DNA of 64,000 bases from Chitinophagaceae bacterium. GTDB taxonomy: Bacteria; Bacteroidota; Bacteroidia; Chitinophagales; Chitinophagaceae. Numbering within the stretch: position 1 is the stretch's first letter; each line of letters opens with the position of its first letter. The notes beneath the pieces were generated by a model. It saw only the letters and a list, made by a program, of their open reading frames with translations. It made no database searches and was not told the origin of the DNA. The position numbers and the translations under genes were made by a program. The stretch is from the NCBI GenBank assembly GCA_019638625.1, contig JAHBTK010000001.1, positions 859,434 to 923,433 on the forward strand. The letters are read 5' to 3'. Of the stretch, positions 25,466 through 33,970 are shown one piece after another.

Positions 25466-26974
25466 ATGATCGCAAAAGCTAAATGGTTATTGTTAGCCTC
25501 CTTTGTTATTTCTTTTCAAACATTATGGAGCCAAAGTGATGCATATACCGATAAGCATCGCCCGCAGCTTCATTTTTCCCCTAAAAAAGGATGGATGAAT
25601 GATCCGAACGGTATGGTATACCATAACGGCAAATATCATTTGTTCTTCCAGCATTATCCCGACAGCACCGTATGGGGACCCATGCACTGGGGGCACGCGG
25701 TGAGCGCCGACCTTGTACATTGGGAAGAGTTGCCCATCGCGTTATACCCGGATGCCATAGGTACTATTTTTTCCGGCAGCGCCGTAATTGACAAAAACAA
25801 TACTGCGGGCTTTGGCGCCAATGCGATAGTGGCTGTTTATACCAGTCATAACCATACCATGGAAAAGGATGGCTTTGATAAGATAGAAACACAAAGTATC
25901 GCCTACAGTTTGGATGAAGGAAAAACATGGACAAAATATAAAGGCAACCCAGTATTGCCCAATCCTGGTATACGCGATTTTCGAGATCCTAAAGTTTCAT
26001 GGTATGAGCCTGCTCAAAAATGGATCATGACACTGGCCACCAAAGATCATATCACTTTCTATTCATCGTCCGACCTGAAAAACTGGAAGGAAGAAAGCAA
26101 ATTCGGTAAAGACCTGGGCGCGCATGGCGGCGTATGGGAATGCCCGGACCTGATACCTTTTGAAGTGGACGGCAAGCAGGTATGGGTGCTGATCGTAAAC
26201 CTCAACCCGGGTGCACCCAACGGCGGATCGGGTACGCAATATTTTACAGGAAGCTTTGACGGCAGCGTGTTCACACCCGATGATACGGACACAAAATGGC
26301 TGGATTATGGCCCGGACAACTACGCCGGCATTACCTGGTCCAATACCGGCGACGAAAAATTGTTCATAGGCTGGATGAGCAACTGGGTCTATGCCAATAT
26401 TGTACCGACAAAAAACTGGAGAAGCGCGACTACCGTTGCAAGAAAACTGGGACTTACGAAAGAAGTCGGCCGGTACCGGGTTGTCTCCACTCCTGTATCT
26501 GCATTGGAGGAACTCAAAACAAAAGAGTTCACCACCAAAAGTAAATCAATTAAGAAATTGGATGTCACCGCCGGAGCGGGCGCTTTGACCGGACCGGCCC
26601 TGTTGCAATTCAATACTGATGAATTAAAGTCATTTTCCATTGAGCTATCCAATACAACCGGCGAAAAAACAGTGATAGGGTATGACAGGACAGCGAATAA
26701 TTATTTCATCGACAGGTCGCAATCAGGGAAAACAGGTTTTCATAAAGATTTTGCAAACATAGCTACTGCGCCAAGACTTTCCAGCGCTAAAAATGCAGAT
26801 ATCACCCTGGTGATCGACAACGCGTCTGTAGAACTGTTTGCCGACAACGGTTTATCCGTAATGACAGCGATCTTTTTCCCGGAGTCTGATTATACCAATG
26901 TATCCATCCATTCGGCAGACAAGCTGAAAATAAAAGAGCTGTCTTTTAAGCATCTTAAGCGCATCTGGAAGTAA
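25466..26974 (+). CDS. Glycoside hydrolase family 32 fructan exo-hydrolase (levanase/inulinase type)
   Basis: A 502-residue enzyme releasing fructose from beta-fructans or sucrose. A signal peptide (to about WSQ, residue 23) places it in the periplasm or outside; no lipobox Cys is seen. All three GH32 catalytic motifs are present: WMNDPNG with nucleophile Asp46, FRDP with transition-state stabiliser Asp174, and WECPDL with acid/base Glu225. The five-bladed propeller spans about 30-345, and the C-terminal beta-sandwich about 360-495. It is the last gene of the locus and the only fructan-cleaving enzyme seen here. Confidence 0.96.
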   Translation: MIAKAKWLLLASFVISFQTLWSQSDAYTDKHRPQLHFSPKKGWMNDPNGMVYHNGKYHLFFQHYPDSTVWGPMHWGHAVSADLVHWEELPIALYPDAIGTIFSGSAVIDKNNTAGFGANAIVAVYTSHNHTMEKDGFDKIETQSIAYSLDEGKTWTKYKGNPVLPNPGIRDFRDPKVSWYEPAQKWIMTLATKDHITFYSSSDLKNWKEESKFGKDLGAHGGVWECPDLIPFEVDGKQVWVLIVNLNPGAPNGGSGTQYFTGSFDGSVFTPDDTDTKWLDYGPDNYAGITWSNTGDEKLFIGWMSNWVYANIVPTKNWRSATTVARKLGLTKEVGRYRVVSTPVSALEELKTKEFTTKSKSIKKLDVTAGAGALTGPALLQFNTDELKSFSIELSNTTGEKTVIGYDRTANNYFIDRSQSGKTGFHKDFANIATAPRLSSAKNADITLVIDNASVELFADNGLSVMTAIFFPESDYTNVSIHSADKLKIKELSFKHLKRIWK

Positions 26975-27230
26975 CAGCGTCTGCTCGTTGTTGTCCCGGT
27001 AAACAACAGGTGCTATTAATCATTGGATCGTGACAAATAATAATAGCAGCACTGTTGCTGATCGATTCAAATTGTATTCAAGCGGCAGGTAGGGAGCGGG
27101 TTGCCCGGAGTCTGACCCAAAAGGTCATCCAATGTCTGATTTATTCTGGTAGGTGATGGAGGTTGGTAGTCGTTTAAGCGATTCTTAAAGCCTTCATTCA
27201 CCTTTTTTGTAGCCCCTTATCGTTTTCAAA

Positions 27231-28235
27231 TTAATCCATTTTCACACTCATCCTATCCCTTCTTTCCTTCATCTCCCGCCAGGTGGTGAGTATAATGCCT
27301 TCTTTTTCTATGAACTGCTTCAGCTTCGGGTCTATCATGGCGAGGTAGTCGCCCCGGCGGTTGGGACCGGAGTCAGAGATATGTTCAAACACTTCAGTGG
27401 TATTGGTGCAGTGCATGATCACCATAGTGATGCCTGGTTTTACGGACTTCAGGGCATCGATGTATTTTTCCGTTTTGTATGCCTGCAGTTTTTTATCATC
27501 TCCCGCCATTTCAGGGGTGGGTTTCCAGCCGTAGGAGTCGTTATGCAGGTCATCCAGCACAGGCAGACCGGCATCCCATAGCTTCTTCCCGGCCATACGT
27601 GCCATTTCCATATTAGCGGAAGTCGCCTTCAGGTCTTTTGCAATCAAGGTATTATGCCCGCCGGGGAACATCACAGGAATTTTATATTCAATACCCACTT
27701 TCAGGTAGCGCTCAATAAATGCCGGTGTTGCAAACAGGGTGCCCATATGCGAATCGAGATGAGTGGGCTCAAAACCCATCGTCCGGGCTCTTTCCACCTG
27801 CGCCCTTATTTCTGTTTCCACCTCGTCCGGACTGGCGTTTTTTACTACGTCACCCACGCCCCGCCACATGGCTCCTTCCTGGTCCACCAATCCCGGCGTT
27901 TTGGGTTTTCCACTCAAAGGCCCCCAGCGGTAATCTTTCCACTCCGAAGTAAGAGTGAGATGTAAACCCGCGTCTATGGAAGGGTTCTCTTTCAGAAAAT
28001 GAACAAAACCCGGCACCCACGGACAGGGCATCATGACACTGCAGGAATTGGCAACCCCTTTTGTCATAGCCTCTATACTTCCCAGGTTGGAGTCATAGGA
28101 CATACCCAGGTCATCAATATGCAGAATAACCACTTTTGCTCCTTTAGGATATCCCAGCTTTTCGGCATAGGTTGTTTGGCCCTTCAATTGTGCGAGGCCG
28201 GTTAAACAAATCATTAAAAAAATAATCCTCTTCAT
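27231..28235 (-). CDS. ChbG/YdjC-family polysaccharide or oligosaccharide deacetylase
   Basis: A 334-residue secreted protein (signal peptide ending QLKGQ). The YdjC/ChbG fold motifs are the metal-binding Asp in VVILHIDDLGMS, the DAGLHLTLTSEW block with its conserved His, and GFEPTHLDSHMGTL, which supplies a further His ligand. Family members remove N-acetyl groups from chitooligosaccharides or related sugars in a metal-dependent way. It stands alone downstream of the fructan locus on the opposite strand and has no obvious link to fructan metabolism. Substrate unknown. Confidence 0.87.
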   Translation of the reverse strand: MKRIIFLMICLTGLAQLKGQTTYAEKLGYPKGAKVVILHIDDLGMSYDSNLGSIEAMTKGVANSCSVMMPCPWVPGFVHFLKENPSIDAGLHLTLTSEWKDYRWGPLSGKPKTPGLVDQEGAMWRGVGDVVKNASPDEVETEIRAQVERARTMGFEPTHLDSHMGTLFATPAFIERYLKVGIEYKIPVMFPGGHNTLIAKDLKATSANMEMARMAGKKLWDAGLPVLDDLHNDSYGWKPTPEMAGDDKKLQAYKTEKYIDALKSVKPGITMVIMHCTNTTEVFEHISDSGPNRRGDYLAMIDPKLKQFIEKEGIILTTWREMKERRDRMSVKMD

Positions 28236-28358
28236 ATGTGTACAATTGAGATATTTAAAAATAAGGGAGTCAAATTAGTGAATAGGAAATAATGTTGCGC
28301 CACCAATAATTATTTTTCCAGGGTTGCAATATACATTTCAAACTATCCGTTATAGAAT

Positions 28359-28424
28359 CGGTTTTTCATAGGATATTGGATTTAAAACGGGGCAGGATTT
28401 CCATCCAGCCCTTTTTTATTTTTC
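28359..28424 (+). ncRNA. Duplicated conserved box plus terminator hairpin, copy 1
   Basis: GGTTTTTCATAGGATATTGG leads into a hairpin (GGGC-A-GGAT pairing with ATCC-A-GCCC) and a T-rich tract. It is nearly identical to 28523-28588. The shape (conserved single-stranded box, then a rho-independent terminator) fits the 3' part of a small RNA or an attenuator. No protein is encoded. Confidence 0.4.
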
Positions 28425-28522
28425 TTCTCTCTCATTATCAGCACTCTAGGTATTCTTTTTAAATAATTATGAATTTCTTCTTATTCGTGCAACTATTCAT
28501 AGCAATCTGCGGTCTAATATAT

Positions 28523-28588
28523 GGTTTTTCATAGGATATTGGATTTAGAAACGGGGCAGGATTTTCATCCAGCCCTCTTTTTTTTATT
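28523..28588 (+). ncRNA. Duplicated conserved box plus terminator hairpin, copy 2
   Basis: A second copy, 163 bp downstream of the first, with one single-base insertion and a few substitutions over about 65 bp and a longer T run. It ends 37 bp before the dprA ATG, so dprA expression would need a promoter in the short remaining gap or read-through. Confidence 0.4.
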
Positions 28589-28624
28589 GTCTTTGTATAA
28601 ATTTATACCGGCAATACTAACCAT

Positions 28625-29725
28625 ATGAATGAAGACCTTTTATACCTTATCGCCCTCACGATGGTCCCGAACATCGGCGATGTTCATTCCAAAACACTGA
28701 TTACCCATTTTGGTTCTGCAAAAAAAATCTTTGAAGCCCGCCGGCCGGCGCTTGAAAGAATCCCCGGTATAGGCACGGTAAGGGCTGATGCGATACGAAC
28801 ATTCAGCAATTTTTCAAGAGCAGAACAGGAGCTCCAATTTATAGAAAAGTACAGGATATCGGCGTTGACACAACAGGATATTTCTTATCCGCAAAAGTTG
28901 CTGCGTTGTCCGGATGCGCCGGTTTTGTTATACTATCGCGGGAATACCGATTTGAATACAGAGCGTATCATATCGGTTATCGGTACCCGTAATAATACAG
29001 AATATGGAAAAGAGATCACTTCTGCGATAATAGAAGATTTGAAGGGAGAAAATATCCTGGTGGCGAGCGGGTTGGCTTACGGAATAGACAGTTTTGCCCA
29101 TAAAGCTGCATTAAAACACGGTCTGCCTACTGTGGGTATCCTGGCGCATGGTTTGGATAAAATTTATCCGGCAGCTAATAAAGGGCTGGCGAAGGAGATG
29201 CTTTTTAAGGGTGGATTGCTGACCGATTTTATGTCGGAAACCAAACCGGATAAGCCAAACTTTCCGATGCGGAACAGGATCGTTGCCGGAATATGCGATG
29301 CAGTGATAGTGGTAGAAACCGATATCCGGGGTGGAAGCATGATAACGGCGGAATTGGGAAATGCTTATCATAAAGATGTTTTCGCGGTTCCGGGAAGAAC
29401 ATCCGATACCAAAAGCCTTGGTTGCAATTACCTCATCATGAATAACAAGGCGGCGTTGATTACTTCCGGCAAAGATGTTCTGGACCTGATGAACTGGAGT
29501 CAGCAGGCGCCTGTTAAGGCGGTGCAAAAGAAACTGTTTCCCGACTTACCACCCCTGGAAACCTCCATTGTGCAGATACTGGAAAGCAGGGAGCAGGTGC
29601 ATATAGACGAACTGAATGCATTGTGCGCCGGAACCGGCAGCAGTAATATTGCTGCCGCCATTCTGAACCTGGAACTGGAGAATATTATCAGGAATCTTCC
29701 CGGTAAAATGTACCGTTTGGCATAG
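28625..29725 (+). CDS. dprA: DNA-processing protein DprA (Smf)
   Basis: A 366-residue protein that loads RecA on incoming single-stranded DNA during natural transformation. An N-terminal helix-hairpin-helix/SAM-like domain (RIPGIGTVRADAIR, about 45-60) precedes the Rossmann core (about 110-300). The core has ISVIGTRNNTEYGKEIT, the signature VASGLAYGIDSFAHKAALKHGLPTVGILAHGLD, and NRIVAGICDAVIVVETDIRGGSM. A C-terminal winged-helix (about 305-366) contains VHIDELNALCAGTGSSNIAAAILNLEL. It is complete and of normal length. A 50-bp gap leads to guaB. Confidence 0.96.
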   Translation: MNEDLLYLIALTMVPNIGDVHSKTLITHFGSAKKIFEARRPALERIPGIGTVRADAIRTFSNFSRAEQELQFIEKYRISALTQQDISYPQKLLRCPDAPVLLYYRGNTDLNTERIISVIGTRNNTEYGKEITSAIIEDLKGENILVASGLAYGIDSFAHKAALKHGLPTVGILAHGLDKIYPAANKGLAKEMLFKGGLLTDFMSETKPDKPNFPMRNRIVAGICDAVIVVETDIRGGSMITAELGNAYHKDVFAVPGRTSDTKSLGCNYLIMNNKAALITSGKDVLDLMNWSQQAPVKAVQKKLFPDLPPLETSIVQILESREQVHIDELNALCAGTGSSNIAAAILNLELENIIRNLPGKMYRLA

Positions 29726-29739
29726 GATGCCTAACAAAA

Positions 29740-29772
29740 TTTGGTTGCTATTTGTTCAGTACCCTATCTTTG
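29740..29772 (+). promoter_or_regulatory. Promoter of guaB with near-consensus -33 and -7 boxes
   Basis: TTTG at 29740-29743 and TATCTTTG at 29765-29772 are separated by 21 bp, an excellent fit to the Bacteroidota TTTG/TAnnTTTG consensus. The -7 box ends only 3 bp before the chosen ATG at 29776, so the transcript would be almost leaderless unless translation starts further downstream. Confidence 0.65.
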
Positions 29773-29775
29773 CAC

Positions 29776-31269
29776 ATGGCAACAAGAAATAACTCCTCCA
29801 GAAAAAAAGATTCCTCAAAATTTTTTGCTGACGGTCTCACTTTTGATGACGTTCTGTTAGTACCTGCTTATTCCGAGGTCTTGCCGCGTGATGTAAATAT
29901 CAGTTCCCGGCTTACAAAAAGTATTACATTGAATATTCCGATGCTTTCGTCCGCTATGGATACTGTTACGGAGGCAAAACTGGCTATAGCGCTGGCGCGG
30001 GAAGGTGGATTGGGAATTCTTCATAAAAACATGACGATAGAAAAGCAGGCGGAACAGGTGCGTAAAGTGAAGCGCAGTGAGAGCGGTTTGATACTCGACC
30101 CTGTAACCTTGCATGCAGAAGCCACCATCGGCGATGCGCTGCTGCTGATGCGTGAGAACAAGATCGGGGGAATACCTATTGTGGATACGAATAAAAAGCT
30201 GGTAGGAATTCTTACCAACAGGGACCTGCGCTTTGAAACGTCCGTTTCAAAAAAGATAAGCGCTGTGATGACCAGGGAGCACCTGATTACAGCGCCTGAA
30301 GGAACAGATTTGAACAAGGCCAAAAGAATATTAAGCCAGTACAAAATAGAAAAGCTGCCTGTGATAAACAAGCAGGGACAGTTGGTAGGCTTAATTACCT
30401 ATAGAGATATCCTGCAGTTGCAGAGTCACCCTAATGCGGTGAAAGATGGCTTCGGCCGGTTGTTAACCGGGGCCGCGCTGGGTATTACCGCCGACCTGAT
30501 GGAAAGAGCTTCGGCCCTGCAGCAAATAGGCGTGGATATTGTATGTCTTGATAGTGCGCATGGTCATACCAGGGGCGTAATAGAGTCGCTGAAGAAACTT
30601 AAAAAGAATTTCAGGAAGCTACAAGTGATAGCCGGAAATATCGCGACGGCCGCCGGGGCGAAAGCGCTGGCGGAAGCCGGTGCAGACGCGGTTAAAGTGG
30701 GTATCGGCCCGGGATCTATTTGTACTACCCGTATTGTTGCCGGCGCAGGCGTGCCGCAGATCACCGCTATTATGGAAGCCGCTTCCGTATTGCATAAACT
30801 CAATATTCCGTTGATCGCTGATGGCGGTATCCGTTACACGGGAGATATGGTAAAAGCCCTGGCAGCAGGCGCCAACGTAGTGATGATGGGAAGCATTTTT
30901 GCCGGAACAGAAGAAAGCCCCGGTGATACGATCATTTATGAAGGAAGGAAGTTCAAGCAATACCGGGGTATGGGATCGCTGGGAGCGATGAGCCAGGGGA
31001 GCGGTGACCGCTATTTCCAGGACGTGGAAGATGATATTAAAAAATTTGTGCCGGAGGGCATCGAAGGTCGTGTAGCCTTTAAAGGCAGTTTGAGTGAAAT
31101 CGTTTATCAGTATGTCGGTGGTCTGCGTTCCGGTATGGGGTATTGCGGAGCGAAGAACATAGCCGCATTGCAAAATGCGCAGTTCATTAAAATAACCAAT
31201 GCCGGTATGAAAGAAAGCCACGCACACGATATTGAGATCACGCGGGAAGCGCCTAACTATACCCGTTAG
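29776..31269 (+). CDS. guaB: Inosine-5'-monophosphate dehydrogenase
   Basis: A 497-residue cytoplasmic enzyme oxidising IMP to XMP with NAD+, the committed step of GTP synthesis. The TIM barrel starts [22 protein letters not shown] pair of CBS domains (about 100-220) is inserted in it. The catalytic loop is [22 protein letters not shown] with Cys as nucleophile. The flap carries [20 protein letters not shown]. The C-terminus ([14 protein letters not shown]) binds the monovalent cation. The ATG at 29776 is chosen because the upstream TTG (29752) lies within the promoter. Confidence 0.97.
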   Translation: MATRNNSSRKKDSSKFFADGLTFDDVLLVPAYSEVLPRDVNISSRLTKSITLNIPMLSSAMDTVTEAKLAIALAREGGLGILHKNMTIEKQAEQVRKVKRSESGLILDPVTLHAEATIGDALLLMRENKIGGIPIVDTNKKLVGILTNRDLRFETSVSKKISAVMTREHLITAPEGTDLNKAKRILSQYKIEKLPVINKQGQLVGLITYRDILQLQSHPNAVKDGFGRLLTGAALGITADLMERASALQQIGVDIVCLDSAHGHTRGVIESLKKLKKNFRKLQVIAGNIATAAGAKALAEAGADAVKVGIGPGSICTTRIVAGAGVPQITAIMEAASVLHKLNIPLIADGGIRYTGDMVKALAAGANVVMMGSIFAGTEESPGDTIIYEGRKFKQYRGMGSLGAMSQGSGDRYFQDVEDDIKKFVPEGIEGRVAFKGSLSEIVYQYVGGLRSGMGYCGAKNIAALQNAQFIKITNAGMKESHAHDIEITREAPNYTR

Positions 31270-31298
31270 TACTTCTGATGGCTTGATTCGCGGGATGG

Positions 31299-32195
31299 TT
31301 AACCGGAAAAAGCTTCTTTGTTGTTCTTAACGGTTAATACCAATACCATTGCCAGGATAAGGACAGTGCCCATCCAGTCGTAGACGCCGAACGGTACATT
31401 CAGCCAGGTGACGGCAAAAAAGGTGGCTGCAAGCGGCTCTACACAGGCCAGTAGACTGGCTTTTGCGGCGCCGATATACTGAACGCTTATAAGGTAGGCA
31501 TAGAAGGAAAACAAACTGCCCAGTAAAATAATAAATGCTACCATAGCCAGGCTGGACAGGTCCCATTGCACGTTGGTTGACTGGAAAGGATTTTGAACAA
31601 AACAGAAGGCGGTACCGCCGATCAGCATAGCCCAGCCTATAATAACTACGGACGACCATTTTTTTAGTAACTGCAACGGTTGCAGGCTGTAAAATGCCAG
31701 CGCCAGCGCGGATGTTAATCCCCAGAAAACGGCCAGGTTTGAAATGGAGAGTGAGCCCGCGTTACCATGTGTGACCAGTAAAAAAGTACCGATCAAAGCC
31801 ATTGATAAAGCCAGTAATTCTTTGAGGGTGGGCGCCTTCCTGTTCCTGATAATGAGATATACGCATATCATACCCGGTCCTACATACTGTAAAACCGTAG
31901 CCGTAGCGGCGTTGGAAGCATGTATGGCTGCAAAATAAGTGTACTGTACCGCCGCCATGCCGGCTATACCGAATATCAACAACTGCAGGGCGTCTTTCCG
32001 GTGCTTCCAGACTGTCCAGATATCCTTTTTCGCTGCTCCTGCAATTGCCAGCAGTATAATCCCTGATATCAAAAGCCGGTTGGTTACCAGCCACTCCGGG
32101 CTTACCTGTTTTACCTGGAAAAGGTACTGGCAGAACGCCCCTGAAACACCCCATAAAATACCCGGAACAATAGCCAGTAAATACCACCTGAACAT
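31299..32195 (-). CDS. EamA/DMT-family transporter
   Basis: A 298-residue, ten-helix inner-membrane protein with two EamA repeats: first repeat about residues 5-135 (IVPGILWGVSGAFCQYLF, QYVGPGMICVYLII), second about 145-295 (SAALALAFYSLQP-like, IGAAKASLLACVEPLAATFFAVTWLNVPF). The glutamate in ACVEPLAATFFA is the family hallmark near the end of the second repeat. Likely a metabolite exporter; the substrate is unknown. An upstream ATG at 32222 is possible. Convergent with guaB across 29 bp. Confidence 0.88.
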   Translation of the reverse strand: MFRWYLLAIVPGILWGVSGAFCQYLFQVKQVSPEWLVTNRLLISGIILLAIAGAAKKDIWTVWKHRKDALQLLIFGIAGMAAVQYTYFAAIHASNAATATVLQYVGPGMICVYLIIRNRKAPTLKELLALSMALIGTFLLVTHGNAGSLSISNLAVFWGLTSALALAFYSLQPLQLLKKWSSVVIIGWAMLIGGTAFCFVQNPFQSTNVQWDLSSLAMVAFIILLGSLFSFYAYLISVQYIGAAKASLLACVEPLAATFFAVTWLNVPFGVYDWMGTVLILAMVLVLTVKNNKEAFSG

Positions 32196-32350
32196 AATTT
32201 GCCAAAATGCAAATATCATCATTTTAATTGTAGAAAAAATGTATTGAACGCATTCGGGTTACCTTCAGTGAGAACTATTCTCATTGCGGCAAAATCAGAG
32301 ACAAACAAATACAGCAATAAAAGTTCAAATTTTCGCTCTATGAAAAACTT

Positions 32351-32598
32351 CCGGTCGGTGAGATACCATAGCCGTCAATTTAAGCCCGGAGGGCTTGAAT
32401 ATGAGTAGCCCCCAACTTCGTTGGGGGTAAGAATGTCGAAGTTTTCGTTGAACCCCATACGGGGTTCAATGTAAAATTGCTGTAAGCATACCACTGGTTG
32501 CATCCCCAACAGAGTTGGGGACTATTCAAGTTAAACCCCATACGGGGTATTTTATCTCTCTCGTTCGTTAAGTTGACGGCTATGGTGAGACACCGACC
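32351..32598. mobile_element. Five-hairpin element with terminal inverted repeats
   Basis: The ends carry GGTCGGTG plus CCATAGCCGTCAA (left, 32353-32383) and the complement TTGACGGCTATGG plus CACCGACC (right, 32567-32598), about 30 bp of imperfect terminal inverted repeat. Inside are five hairpins: AAGCCCGGAGGGCTT (32382-32396), CCCCCAACTTCGTTGGGGG (32409-32427), GAACCCCATACGGGGTTC (32450-32467), CCCCAAC/GTTGGGG (32504-32520) and ACCCCATACGGGGT (about 32535-32549). No coding capacity. It looks like a non-autonomous mobile repeat. Confidence 0.6.
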
Positions 32599-32785
32599 TG
32601 TAGTGGAAATATGACGAACAAACTTTGACAACAGAACTTGAAAACGGGTTTGATAAACTAAGGTGTTTAACGGAAAACCATACGACACCTTTTAATACTA
32701 CACAGGAATTTTTATTTTGCAGTTTTAAAAGACAACATTGACGTTGCGTTATAGATTTAGTTGTATAGCTGCCGCAGGAACCGCT

Positions 32786-33970
32786 TTATTCTCCATTTAC
32801 CAGGAAATGAACAATTCTGCAGGCAGATTTATCAAACCCATCGGCGGGAGGCAATAGTTCTATGGCCAAATCATGCTTTCCGTTTTTCAGGTTATCCGCC
32901 AGCACAAGGTACCAGGGCAGGTGCAGTTGATTACTCCATTCTGTCCGGAGGTTGAGTGTTTTTGCTGTCATTCCATCCACCGAATACCTGATCCTGCCGG
33001 CGTCCGGCCCGGATACGATGGCTATACCAACTGCCGTTCCGCTAAAGGAGAACCTGAGCGTGGATCCCGGAGTGGAGGACTCCAACACGGGAACTTCTGT
33101 AAAACCGGGACGGGTGGGAGCTTTATCCGCGGGCTTCCAGTTTTCGGTAACAGCGAAGCCGTTCAGGTCAGTTGCTTCTGTTACGTTTGCATACCTGCCC
33201 CTGTCATATACTCCCGGCACAATTGACCGGCCGGGCGTATAGCTGGTTAATCGTTCTTTTTTGTTATAGGACTGTTTTTCCTTTTCCAGCAGGGTTTTTA
33301 TCGTTTCAAAATATAATTGCTGACCGAAAGGAGAGGGGTGCAGGTCTTTAAAGTCATCTTTCCACGTGAATTCTTTATTCTTAATTCTCTGTTGTACTTC
33401 TTTGGCAAGGTTAATAAACGGCAACCTGTAATGCTGAGCCAGAGAATTATGCAGCGCTACTTCCTGCGGAATTTTTCCAGCCTCGTAGTCCGCTGTTTTA
33501 TCTTCATCGGCAAAAGCCATTACAATAATATTCATTGCAGGGGAGGAGGAAAGAGCATGTCGTATGATACCTTCCATTGCGCGTTGCTGATGTTCGGGCG
33601 GTGTTTTGTTGGCATGGTCATTAACCGCCGCTTCCAGGAACAACAGGTCCGGTATTCCATTATCCAGTACATCCCTTTGAAGCCGGAAACTATGTGGTAC
33701 ACTTCCCAGGGAGGCGATACCGGCATATAGGAAGGTAAAATGAGTAGCAGGATATTCATCTTCCAGGTATTGCACTACTTTATCCTTCCAGCCGGGATTC
33801 TGGGTAATGGACCCTCCCAGGAAAGCTACCGTACATTTCTTTTTGTGAAGAATGGCGTTTAAGCTGTTGTGAAGGTTGCCATAGGAAAAGATAAAAGAAT
33901 CAGGCTGCAACCTGTTCTGACCCATCGCCGAAAAAAATAGCAGGTTGAATAAAAATGGAAGAAATTTCAT
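32786..33970 (-). CDS. Secreted SGNH/GDSL hydrolase, probable carbohydrate esterase
   Basis: A 394-residue protein with a signal peptide (MKFLPFLFNLLFFSAMGQ). The nucleophile Ser54 is in AFLGGSITQNPGW (block I). Block III carries Asn in FLEAAVNDHANKT, and the catalytic Asp/His region is KDLHPSPFGQQ (about 208-218). The C-terminal ~170 residues (from about 240) form a beta-rich domain (LRFSFSGTAVGIAIVSGPDAGRIRY), as in sialate/xylan acetylesterases that carry a carbohydrate-binding module. It would deacetylate glycans outside the cytoplasm. Monocistronic. Confidence 0.87.
   Translation of the reverse strand: MKFLPFLFNLLFFSAMGQNRLQPDSFIFSYGNLHNSLNAILHKKKCTVAFLGGSITQNPGWKDKVVQYLEDEYPATHFTFLYAGIASLGSVPHSFRLQRDVLDNGIPDLLFLEAAVNDHANKTPPEHQQRAMEGIIRHALSSSPAMNIIVMAFADEDKTADYEAGKIPQEVALHNSLAQHYRLPFINLAKEVQQRIKNKEFTWKDDFKDLHPSPFGQQLYFETIKTLLEKEKQSYNKKERLTSYTPGRSIVPGVYDRGRYANVTEATDLNGFAVTENWKPADKAPTRPGFTEVPVLESSTPGSTLRFSFSGTAVGIAIVSGPDAGRIRYSVDGMTAKTLNLRTEWSNQLHLPWYLVLADNLKNGKHDLAIELLPPADGFDKSACRIVHFLVNGE

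Noticed and set aside
28359..28588. CRISPR-like interpretation of the duplicated elements upstream of dprA
   Set aside because: There are only two units, about 65 bp long and 98 bp apart, each ending in a terminator-type hairpin. No cas genes are present and the pattern does not fit repeats and spacers.
33358..33373. parS-like sequence CTTTCCACGTGAATTC
   Set aside because: It contains TTNCACGTGAA of the parS consensus but the outer bases do not match, it lies inside the SGNH hydrolase gene, and it is 16 kb from parAB. A single degenerate match is expected by chance.
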